Under the pieces are notes generated by a model. It did not search any database. It was given only the letters and a program-made list of their open reading frames with translations, and was not told the origin of the DNA. Below, one piece after another: positions 33,015 to 43,276 of a stretch of DNA of 64,000 nt. A program made the translations under genes and the position numbers. Source of the DNA: Volutella citrinella (taxonomy: Eukaryota; Ascomycota; Sordariomycetes; Hypocreales; Nectriaceae); the NCBI GenBank assembly GCA_034401135.1, contig JAWZSP010000004.1, forward strand, positions 2,852,001-2,916,000, given 5' to 3'. Position 1 is the first letter of the stretch; every line of letters begins with the position of its first letter.

Positions 33015-35716
33015 CGCTGCAACGGTTTGAGGGTCAGGAACAAGCCCTGGCAACAATTATAATTGGATGTCAACAAGGATGCCGGAGGTCAGGCGTCGAA
33101 GGGGAGGGCGCCGGGCTACAAAGGTCGCTCCAAAGCGTGCTTGACGAGGCGAATGCGATGGCAAGTGGATGAGTCTGAGCGGGCAAGGGATGGCAATAAT
33201 AAGTTATTATGAGCTTGTGTCGCAGAGCCGCCGTTGCACTGGTGGGCCGGTCCCGCAACGCCAGGGGTTCGCTCTTTCAGTCAAAGCATCCAGGCGGGTA
33301 CCCGTATAATGCAGCCGGAGCTTGAATCCTCGCCACTCCGGCAGCTTTCGACTTTTCATTCCTTCCCGCCTCTGCCAGCTTGTGGCGGCAGAGACCATGG
33401 TTCGGCCGAGAAGCCTGGATTTAGCCTAGATTGCGCCGGTCGGAAAATCCGCTTCTACCGCTCGCTGTAAAATGAGTGGTGAGTTGAAGGTACAGATGGA
33501 AACGGGGCGGCCTCGGCGGGGGGCACTTTGAAGTGGGGCCGGTGCCAGCGAACCGAGGCTCGTTCTAGCGTCCGTCTAGTGGCGGTGCGCCACCTGCGTC
33601 TGCTGTGGACTGCTGCCACTGACGTCGAAACGGCTTCGAAGATGTCCAGTCGGGTGTGTGAGTGATTGCACCAACTGGCAACACTTGGACATGGACATCC
33701 GCTGTTAAATCATCTCGCCCGTTTCTGATATATGCCACTCCACTTCTATTCTATCGACTCGTCCCAGCCCCTCCTGAACTAACTTTACTGAATTAAATTT
33801 TCGTCCAGTTAAGTTACCCGTCCAACAGATGAATTTACTTTGCAGGCCGCTGCGTCTTTGCTTGGGACTTGGGAGCATCTCCCTTTGGTGCCTTTGACGT
33901 TCACCCAAAATCGAATCATCACTTATTCCCACCTAAGAGCACAAGATAGGGCGCAAAACAAAACTGTAAACATTTCTGGCATACAGGGACATGGAAAGGT
34001 CGATTTTTTTTTATATGCGCCGGGGGAAGCTGAGAAGTGTTGAGCCAATGAGCTATTCTTCAAACGTGCCTCATCCGGCCACGTTCATCCTTCTGGTCAC
34101 GTGATTTTAAATTCCACCGAACATCTACCACGCAAGGGCCAGGCACGCCAGTACCCAACTTCCAACTCATCACCAACCATGACCTGCCGCCAACCGTCTA
34201 CGCGAAAGCCGCCTCTTATGAAGCTAGGTGGCACTGATGGAATTACAGAACACACTCTCTGCTGTTCTGCTGCGGTCACGACAAGATGATGACGCACTTT
34301 CGCTCGAAACGGCCTCGTGGATGATCCCCTGACGACCCACTCCATCCAACACCCGCCGGCCCTTCCTTGACGAGGGATATCTTGCGGCCTACACATTATA
34401 TTTCAGACGCATGCCGGACCCTTCTGTGTAATGGGAGCGCCCGGCTGGTGCCATTTCGCCCAGATCGCCTGCATGTCAACAGGCTGGATCGACAATTTGA
34501 GAAGGGTTTCTTCGGATGGATATTGGATGCCAGTCTTCCTCTACATCACATCCTTTGACCGAAGGTCGTGCTATTGCTATGCCCGTTATCCGGAGGACAT
34601 ATAGGTGGTGTCATCCACCTACCTGGTACGGCGGAGGTTGCAGAGCCCGCCCTTGCTCCCCGCAATATATCGCGCGGATGAGCCTGGAGGCCTGATATCA
34701 GACCGAGTGTGGAATTTCTTTGAGAACATGAGGCACCACAGCTGGTCCCATATTGAGGCATTGCCACAGAGAGAGCTGCGCGCATTTGGCCAGCGCGTGA
34801 ATCGCACAAGCCCTGCCGGCCAAGCTTCTACACATCCCCTCCTGGCGCGTTGGACGTGCAGGCGAGACGGACCAAGCAAGTAAAGGGAAAGTATCTCCTG
34901 CGGACAGACACTGCACGTATGGTCGCTGGCTCTGATGCTCCAAGGGGACGGGCTGTCAGAATGTGGGAGGCTCGGTAAGGTCGGGCTTGGACATCGTAAA
35001 TGATCCTCATGGATTCGTACATAGTGCTTCTTTTGCTGCTGTGTCAACGATCACAACAGCAAGCTGGTTTCTGGTGGACCTCGGACAGGCAAGACGAATT
35101 TGCTGTCTACCGTAGTCCGAGCTCAGGGTGGTGCTGAAGCGCCTCACACTTCCCACACAGAGTCGTCAACAGGGAGACGAAGAGAGGATTGCACTGGAAA
35201 CTGCCAGTGAGGGACAGCCTCGCACGGACGACGATTGCAATGTGCCTGCAAGCGCAGTGCACGCGACGTTTCGTTCCCAGACAGAGCGCTGCAGGGGAAT
35301 TTTCGGCTGGCTTGGAGCGAACCAACAGGCTGAGCTGCCAGTAGCTCACTTGATGTGCGCCATACACTACACCGCAAGCACAGCGACAGCCATCACATCT
35401 CCGCAGGGCGCAGCTGGGTGAGATTCGTCTGGCAAACCCCTTTGGTCCTGGATTTTATTCTTTCTCGCTTTTAATCTTTGTTTAAGCGCGAAACTGATTA
35501 CTTGTCGAGAAAGCTTGATGGACGACATATTGCCTTGGCGGCTGCCCGTCCAGCGGGTCACGCGTGGTGGTGGTGGCACTGGTGGGGGTCTCTTGTGCAA
35601 GGTTCCTGTCGGCTAAGCCACGGCCAGTTAACCTGGTGCAAAAAAGGCCCCGGAGCCGTCTGCACCAATGCCTCAACCACCCACGTCTAGGTACTCGTCG
35701 CCACCGGTATGCTGCA
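33015..35716. other. 2.7-kb intergenic region between divergent hydrolase and CTK1
   Basis: No gene is recognised. It contains the hydrolase promoter (33015-33300) and the CTK1 leader (about 35450-35716). Short frames on both strands are without family resemblance. An 8-nt T-run lies near 34005. Confidence 0.5.
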
Positions 35717-38700
35717 ATGAAGGACGACGACGGACGTGATGACCACACAGAACGGGCTCGAGCCGATCGAGGAGTGAAATCCTCGCAGCGACCACGTTCT
35801 CCTCGCGGGCCTCGACACGGTTCTGATCCCCGAGCCCACCCTCGATCGACCCGTGAGCGTAGCCGTGATCGAGCTGCCCATCCATCGCCCGACCCCAGTC
35901 GCCGCGGCACCGACACCGACGACCTGATCCCGCGATACCGAGCAGGTCGAGATCGAGAGCGGCACCGTGACCCTGCGCGGCGTCGCAGTCGAAGTCGCAC
36001 GCGAAGCCGAGATCGTGCGCCTGGTGGCCGTAACACCTCAGCCAAAAGGCACCGGAGCCGCAGTCCCTCCTTGAGCTCATCACATCGCAAGAGATCCAGA
36101 CGGGATCGCAGCCCTCGTGATCGACCGCGTGGCCAAAGTACCGAATCCAGTTCCAGGAGACACGGCCGCCACTCGTCCCGTGAGCGGCGCAAGTCCCCAT
36201 CTCGACGCGATCCTCGCTCCCCCGGGTCGCCAACACGTCGTGACGAAAAGCAGCAACGCCCAGTGCGACCATCAGATTCTCAATCGCCGACGAGGTCCGA
36301 AGACGCTCCGTCGCGCCGTGGAGATCGCGACTCCCGGCCCTCGCGACCAGAGAACCCTCGTCAGAGGTCGCGGAGCCGCTCCCTCACCTCCAACAGCAGG
36401 CAATCCTCCCGACGCCGCCACCCGACCTACCACTCCTCTAGGGGGGATCATTCGGAGGGACCATCCAGCGTTGATCGTGACCGATTTTCAGACACCGAGC
36501 GACGCCCCTCTCAACGCTTGCCTCCTCGGTCCCCCCAGGGCCACAGTCGAAGACCCCGAGAGCAGTCTGGAGAGCGCGGGCACTCTCGATCTGCCATCGA
36601 CGAAGATATGGCGAACCGTTGGGGGAGCCACAGAGGAGGATACAACCCTCGATACTCACACAAACAACACGGTGGTGATCCAAGGGGGCACCCAAAGTCC
36701 CCCCCTCCTGGTGGTCCCTATCAAACGTCACCCTCGGAGCCCCCGTATGGTACCAACCGACCTGCATGGCAGGGTCCGCAAAACTCAAATCAGCAGTAAG
36801 TGCATGGTCTAATATTCTATCTGATGTTACTAACCGCCTCTAGACACCCCTCGCAATACTCTCAGGGCTACGGCAATTATCACTCCAACCCTTCTCACTC
36901 TCCATCATATCCTTCCCCTGGCGGTCCAATGCAGCAGTATCCCTCCGGACAATACCATGGAGGGTATCGAGGTGGATCGCGAGGCGGGGCTTTCGGTGGC
37001 CGAGGAAATCACCGTGGTGGTTTCAAGAACTCGCATTGGAACTCTGGCGGGCAGGGTCCTCCCCCCCAAGTACATTACGATGAACCAAGCAACGGCCGCT
37101 TTGGTAACCCGCGCCCTCCAAGTGAGAATGAACACGACGGTGACCCTATGGACACCGACCCTGGCTCCTTCCGTCCACCCAACGAGCCGCATGACCGCAC
37201 CGAGGGTGCCGCGCAACAGGAGCCTCACGACGATGAAACCATGGCTCCTCCCAGTCGCCAGCAACCTACTGGCCCAACACCGCCGTCACAGTCTGGCTCC
37301 GGCAAATTTTCCTTCGCGTTCAAGGCCACGTCGAAGCCGGCAACAGCGCCCAAACCCGAGATATCCCAGAAGTTCAATGCAGCCCCTCCGCGTCCAAGCC
37401 CTGCTCGAGATGCTCGAGATAATGAACCCCCAAGAAGTGCCCCGACAGAACCAGCATCGGCACGGTCTCGTCATGATTTCCGGCCGCCGGCGGACCACCG
37501 CCGACCTGTTCCACGGATGAGAAAAGTCAAGAAGATTGTGAAGCGGCCTAGAGACAGGCCTACGCTCCCCGCAGAGCATGTCGATGCAGACTCCGTCTTC
37601 TTCCGCAAGCCAGGAAACGAATCTGTTGTTGGCTCGGGAACATATGGTAAGGTGTTCAAGGGCATCAACGTATACACAAAGGGTCAGGTTGCTCTGAAGC
37701 GTATCCGCATGGAGGGAGAGCGCGATGGGTTCCCCGTCACGGCTGTCCGAGAGATCAAACTTTTGCAATCCCTGCGGCATCTGAACATCGTGGCCTTGCA
37801 GGAAGTCATGGTGGAAAAGAATGATTGTTTCATGGTCTTCGAATACTTATCACACGACCTCACTGGCTTGCTCAACCACCCAAGCTTCAAGATGGACGCG
37901 AGTCAACGGAAGCACATGGGCAAACAAATGTTTGACGCCCTGGATTATCTCCACAACAGGGGAGTCATCCATCGCGATCTCAAGGCAGCCAACATACTTG
38001 TATCTCACGACGGCGTGCTCAAGCTGGCGGATTTTGGACTGGCTCGATTCTACGCCAAGAGGCACCAGTTGGACTACACCAACCGCGTCATCACCATCTG
38101 GTACCGTTCCCCGGAGCTTCTGTTGGGGGAGACCAAGTACACAGCTGCTGTCGACATCTGGAGCGCGGCCTGTGTGATGGTTGAGGTGTTCACCAAGCAT
38201 GCAATCTTCCCTGGCGATGGCACAGAATTGAGCCAACTGGAGAAGATCTACAACATATTTGGTACACCGAACCGACAAGAGTGGCCGGGACTGGTCGACA
38301 TGGCCTGGTTCGAGCTGCTGAGGCCTACGACGAAGCGGAGAAACGTGTTTGCCGAGAAGTACAAGGACAGGGTGACTCCCGCCGCGTTCGACCTACTCAC
38401 TGCGATGTTCCATTACGACCCGGCCAAGCGCCCTTCGGCGGCCGAGATTCTGAAGCACCCTTACTTCGTGACAGAAGAACCGCCGCCTCGACAGGCTATT
38501 GAGTAAGTGGCTGGCCCTCTTCGGGCCCCAATCGGCAATGAAGGCCACCTTGCTAACGTTACTATAGGCTCTCGCAGATTGATGGGGACTGGCACGAGTT
38601 TGAGTCCAAGGCGCTCCGCAAAGAAAACGAGCGACGCGATCGGGAGGCTAGGAGGGCAGCTAAAGACGGCGGCTCCAGGGACAAGGAAAAGGAGAAGAAA

Positions 38701-38781
38701 CGGGCTCACGAGAACCACGAAACACAGCAAAACGTCAAGAGGGCGCACGTTGACAAGAGCACTGCGGCCACCAAGGCCTAG
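35717..38781 (+). CDS. ctk1: CTD kinase subunit alpha, CTK1/CDK12-type
   Basis: Cyclin-dependent kinase that phosphorylates Ser2 of the RNA polymerase II C-terminal domain during elongation. Exons 35717-36795, 36844-38502 and 38568-38781 give 983 residues. The first 600 residues are disordered: an Arg/Ser-rich region (about 20-330), then Gly/Pro/Gln/Tyr-rich sequence with GGYRGGSRGGAFGGRGNHRG. The kinase domain spans about 612-910: glycine loop GSGTYGKV (623-630), VALKRIRM, the cyclin-helix PVTAVREIKLL, HRDLKAANILV, DFGLARFYAK, T-loop DYTNRVITIWYRSPELLLG and GTPNRQEWPGL, matching CTK1/CDK12 rather than other CDKs. A Lys/Arg/Glu-rich tail follows. T-loop RSPELL differs from the usual RPPELL. 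The ATG at 35717 is the first in the frame. The RS-rich N-terminus recalls metazoan CDK12/13. Confidence 0.93.
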
Positions 38782-41283
38782 CCCCCGAACTGCCAGCTGC
38801 CCGCCTCGCTATAATACTGCATTGCTCGGTAAGCAGTCTAGGGCTGGCAAAGGCGAAGGAGGCGTCGCGAGTATTTCTGGCGAAGTGGAGTTTCGTTTGG
38901 GTTCCGCTGTATTTGTGGTGTGTTATGAGTAGCTCATCGTCTTGCGGACGCGGGCCATGTTGTGCGGCAATCTACCAAAGCCTGGATCGCCGGCCCCGGA
39001 GCATCGTTTCGTGTTTTTTTCCTTCTACAGAGGGCTTCTATCTTCGTTGGGCATGGCGGCCGGGCAATTCGGATGTAAGGGGGGGGATGGACAGGGCCTA
39101 TGGCGTGGTGTACTATACTTATTATATCTGGGGGCAGCGCATCATAAGCGCGAGGAGCAAGGGAACGAGGAATAATTTAAGCGGTTTTGCTCTCGGTACG
39201 TACATGAATCGCTCTCTTGGCCATGTCTTGTCAATTCCTTGGGTGAAGGATCGGCATAACTGTCCGGGGGATCAAAAGAAAGGAGTCATTCGCCAAGCGA
39301 GATTACGGGACGGGAGGTGAGAAGATCACATCGGAGAGGGAGGAGGGCCTTTGACCTGACCTGAGGACTGAGGGACTGTGGGAGCTATGGAGGTTGTGTT
39401 GTAGATGGGAGACAAGATGGACACGGAAACGGCAGGCTGAAAATGCAAGCTCTTGTCTGGCAAGGGGGTTTCATCATGACGGACTGGTGGACACTTGTGA
39501 CTGCTGGTGAGTCCGCCTCGCCTACTCCATGGCCAGCCGCCGCTAACTCGGACAGGACACAGGGGTCACCATCTCCACGCAAAACAACCAAGAGGCGAAA
39601 AATGCAGCTGGCTGAGGGACGAGAGAGAAGAGACAACAGAGCAAGCACACGGTCGGATGTGGGCGCCACATGGAAACGCCTAGAAGGTCGGGACGCGCCT
39701 GGCGACCCTCAAGGCGTGTGCTGTGCGGCGACCTGGTTTTGGATCTGTGCCGGCATCAGTTGTCGATTTGAGGAGGAGCGCCACCGTTCCATGTGCCATT
39801 GTGTTCTCCGCGACGGCCCCCCCCCCCTGGCGAATCAACACGACTGTCCTCGCAGATGATGGAGGGCATCGCGTTCTGACCGTTGGAAATCACGTCCAAG
39901 TCGCGCGTCGGGTCCAGGCCTTGGCCCTGCGCGTGGGTTGCGTTGCTGTCTGGCCCAGGCGGACGCGGCGGACGCCCCGCAAGAGGTCAGCAAGCCTCAT
40001 CATCTCATGGTGTGAGGCTAGTCTCGCATTTCCTGGGCAGAAGGGCCTCCCCCTCCTCGAGTTCCCTGTCCCTCGACAGCCACCCCTCCCCAGAGCACAA
40101 GGTGAAGACATCTTGGCAATCGTCGGTGTGCCAGGAGTGCTGTCTAGCTCACAGATCAGTCCCCTCGGGGGATCTCTTCCGGCGAATCATGGACGGACTG
40201 GCTGCGAATCCGCGGGGGAGCTCGTTGACCTGGCCGGGGAGAGTTTCCGGCCGGGAGCCCGGAGAAGAGGGGAGAGCGGAGAGGATAGAAGAGAGAGACA
40301 GTCGAGGACTAGCGTAGGCTTACGCCCGCCATGCCCATCGACTATTGGCATGGCCTGAGGCTGGCAGGGGACTGACGCCTGTCATGTCGACCGTGTGTAA
40401 CCTCTTTCCCTGCCGGGGCCCGTTGGCGGTTCATGGGTTAAGCTCACTAACAACCCAACCCTCGCCACTGCCCCGGGAAGGAGCAAGGGCGTATGAGTCA
40501 ATCCTTGGCTCTAAGCACAGAGCTTCTCCGCACAGAACCAGTTTCTCAAGGGGAGCAAAGAAACGGATCTTGGAGCTGAAGAAACCGTCGCTCTTCTCTC
40601 GATGTATCCTGATCGGCGCCTGTCACTCAGGCCCCCCGCCCCTCGCACCTGGATTTCATCTGCTAATTAGGCACCCAATCTGCACGAAACACAAACAAAG
40701 GTCTTTGGCCGACTCCACTGCTGTGAAGAGAAAAGATGTTACATGTCATGTTGACTTTGTGGACAAGGGGCCCATCAGCCAGCAAACCGCGTCGCCGCAG
40801 CCTAGCGTCTGCAGCTACATCAATTGGCTGCTGTGTACTATTATCTTACGAGCAGAAGCGACTGATCTGCAGAGGGAGTGAAAATTTTGCACTCGAGTAG
40901 TTGTCGTCTCTGTCTGCTGTGGCTCTGAGCTCCTGCCGCCGGCAAAGATCCATGTCCACCGCGCCAGAGGCAGAGTGCCGGCCCTGCTGGGGTCAATATC
41001 GGACTGCAGAACTGCCAGATAACAAGGCAACCGTTTCTCTAGTCTCATAATTACTAGCTCTCGGTCTAGGATACTGCGTTGGTCACTCTTTGGGTTTAGT
41101 GGACGCACTCAATGGCGTGGCATTTTCAGCAGGACACTCGTCATATTTGCTCGGCGGATATAAAGCCCTGTGTTGCCCACATAGGAACGTATACAAAGAC
41201 ACCACTTCAGCACACACTCTCGCTTGAATCTTTGAACGCATTCTTCATAATCTCTTGTACCACATTCATTCTCTCTACTGAAG
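38782..41283. other. 2.5-kb intergenic region
   Basis: No gene is supported: the long frames at 39443-39859, 39723-40358 and 40345-40881 overlap one another in different frames and have no recognisable sequence. GC-rich and with G/C runs around 39000-40300. The end contains the candidate promoter of the small ORF at 41284. Confidence 0.5.
41159..41164 (+). promoter_or_regulatory. TATA box (TATAAA)
   Basis: TATAAA lies 120 bp upstream of the ATG at 41284. The DNA between is C/T- and A/C-rich and lacks G runs, as in leaders of regulated fungal genes. Confidence 0.45.
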
Positions 41284-41475
41284 ATGCGCTTGTTATGCTT
41301 CCCGTCTGGCCGCTCTGGCGTCGAGCCGAAGCCCAAGGAACATGAAGCCATGGTAATTCACAGACGTGTTGAAAATAGCCCTCCACCAAGGCCTTTGCCC
41401 AAGGAAAGCCGCGAATCATCTTCTGGATCCAGCAAATCTGAAAGCCCGGACGGGCCGAAAGAGTCGTCATCATAA
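41284..41475 (+). CDS. Possible small hypothetical protein, 63 residues
   Basis: I do not recognise the product. The frame starts at the first ATG after a well-formed TATA box and pyrimidine-rich leader (CTACTGAAG before ATG) and ends at TAA after 63 codons. The N-terminus MRLLCFPSGRSG is short and hydrophobic with one Cys, too short for a signal peptide. The rest is hydrophilic and rich in Pro, Ser, Glu and Lys, ending in SSGSSKSESPDGPKESSS. It could be a small disordered protein, the first exon of a longer gene, or chance. It is reported because the promoter architecture looks genuine, unlike that of other small frames here. Confidence 0.33.
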   Translation: MRLLCFPSGRSGVEPKPKEHEAMVIHRRVENSPPPRPLPKESRESSSGSSKSESPDGPKESSS

Positions 41476-42258
41476 GCTGCCATCATGGAAGTTTCTATGT
41501 AAGAAGGACTCCGTCTCGTAACCTACCAAGTCTGACTTGAGCTGTCCAGGACATTGGTCCTTCAGTGGCCTAAATTTAACCATGCGTTGGAAAGGATGAG
41601 CCTTGAATGGCCCAGGATGCCATCTTCACAGTCACGACAGGAAATTGGTCTCTGCGCTTCCATGGTTGATACAAGACAATAAACATTCCCTTTTCAATTC
41701 GAATTCAGATCCACCTTTTGCGCTGTTTCGTCCGATAAGCGCTCCTGCGCGGCGGCTATTACCGTCAACCCTTGTCCGTGACGGGGATCAGTTAGCGAAC
41801 CAAAGACATCGGCGCCACTGGGGCCGCGCAGCAGGCTGTAGTGACTTTGTAGATACCTAGGCTCTACTCCTTCCCAGTGATTGGCCACTGCCTTATGTCC
41901 TGCCTTGTCTGGCCTGCTTGAAGGTGTGAAATACCCCGCAAGCCTGCTCGAATCCTGAACCCCATTGGACAAAACGGCCATTTTGCGGTCAGCAGTGTGT
42001 CGTATAGCCCGGGCCCATATCGATCGTTTATCTGTCGGCTGTCCGTCGTGGTTCGCGCTTCGTGAGGCTCTTCGATGTAGTCGGTAGCTTTCCAGTGACG
42101 AGACGATTGCGCCACAGACAAGATGATTGAATGTCGGGCATAAATAGCCCAATGCGCCGCCCCTGTTTATCTGCATCAAATTCAATCTTCCACAGCAGCG
42201 AGCAAACACCCAAAGTCAATTTCCAACGCGCAAGCTTCAATAGTTGCAATTGGTGAAC
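41476..42258. other. Intergenic upstream of the DUF6594-like gene
   Basis: No gene is seen. Its last 120 bp are the promoter and leader of the DUF6594-like gene. Confidence 0.5.
42140..42146 (+). promoter_or_regulatory. TATA-like box (ATAAATA)
   Basis: ATAAATA lies about 115 bp upstream of the ATG at 42259, and is followed by a C/A-rich leader, the same layout as for the small ORF at 41284. Confidence 0.45.
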
Positions 42259-43276
42259 ATGTTCCAACAGCCCATTGGCCTGAGCTTGGTTAGATGGCTG
42301 GCATCAATGCCGTGGCGAGAAGACGGGCCTGTGACCGACAGTAACGATGTTCAAGACCCCGAAAGAACCGCTGGTGAACCAGGTAAATGACCTCCATCCA
42401 ATATGTTTCCGCTTCGTCCTGCTCAGAACATGGACAGTTGAGGTTGTCACCGGACTGAAGAAGGTCTGCCAATGGCAAGCTGAAGACTCCATGCGAATGA
42501 TGTCGAGAAGATTCCGCGAAGCGACTGCTCTGGTGACCAACCTACAGATGAAGGAGATTGACCGCCGGCTCAAGGAGGTCTGGCAGGATTCTGACCAATG
42601 CTACCGAAAGCCGAATGTGACAGCGCTCGAGTCGTTGATTCTAAAATATGGTAAGGGGTCGACAATGGATTGCAAACTTTTCTAAATGTGGTTAAGGGGA
42701 GCTTGCGACCATCACCTACTCTATGAGCAAACTCGACACACCGTCTCGAGGCGTCAACAGCAACTTCAAGAAGGTTGTGAGCAAGGACCTGGGTGTCGAC
42801 ATTGACTTCCTAGATGCCCCACTGGAAGACTGGCAGAACTTGGTGTACCATGACAAGCTTGAGTACGGCATCAAAGCCTTGCCCGACTCTCCATACAGGT
42901 GGATCGTGGTATGTTTGTGAAACTCCCATTGTACGCATCGTGCTGATTGATTTCGACGCAGCGTATGTTTCGGGCTAGTACCTCCAGGGAGCAGTCGACG
43001 GTGGCTGACTGCTACCGTCTGGGCACCATGCAGAGGGTACTGAAGTTTGTGGTCGTGGTTATCTTGACTACCTTCTTCGGCGTCTCTCCGGTGCTGCAGA
43101 CACTGTTCGCCGACTCCAAGCTGGCACAGGTCCTGGCATATCTCGTTTTCCTGTTCGCCCTTGTGGCCTTTGCGCTAGTCCTGCTGCCTGGGAAACTCGC
43201 TACCACGCTTCTCGTTGTAGCAGCCTGTGCTGCAGTGAATGGCCCCAGGTTCCAGCCTGAGAGTCGTTCGAAGTGA
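42259..43276 (+). CDS. DUF6594-like fungal membrane protein
   Basis: Uncharacterised. Exons 42259-42382, 42438-42650, 42697-42908 and 42962-43276 join to 287 residues. The N-terminal half is helical and charged (VTNLQMKEIDRRLKEVWQDS, LESLILKYGELATITYSMSK). Then comes FRASTSREQSTVADCYRLG and a C-terminal set of three hydrophobic segments: VLKFVVVVILTTFFGVSPVL, LAQVLAYLVFLFALVAFALV and LATTLLVVAACAAVNGPRF. A soluble N-terminus followed by three close membrane spans and a FRS/FRA-x-x-x-E motif is the pattern of fungal DUF6594 proteins, which are abundant in Pezizomycotina and of unknown function. Intron 1 must end at the GACAG at 42437; the earlier CTCAG would leave a stop after a few codons. 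A TATA box lies 115 bp upstream. Confidence 0.7.

Noticed and set aside
40345..40881. 178-codon plus-strand reading frame
   Set aside because: Overlaps other frames in GC-rich DNA and lacks any recognisable sequence.
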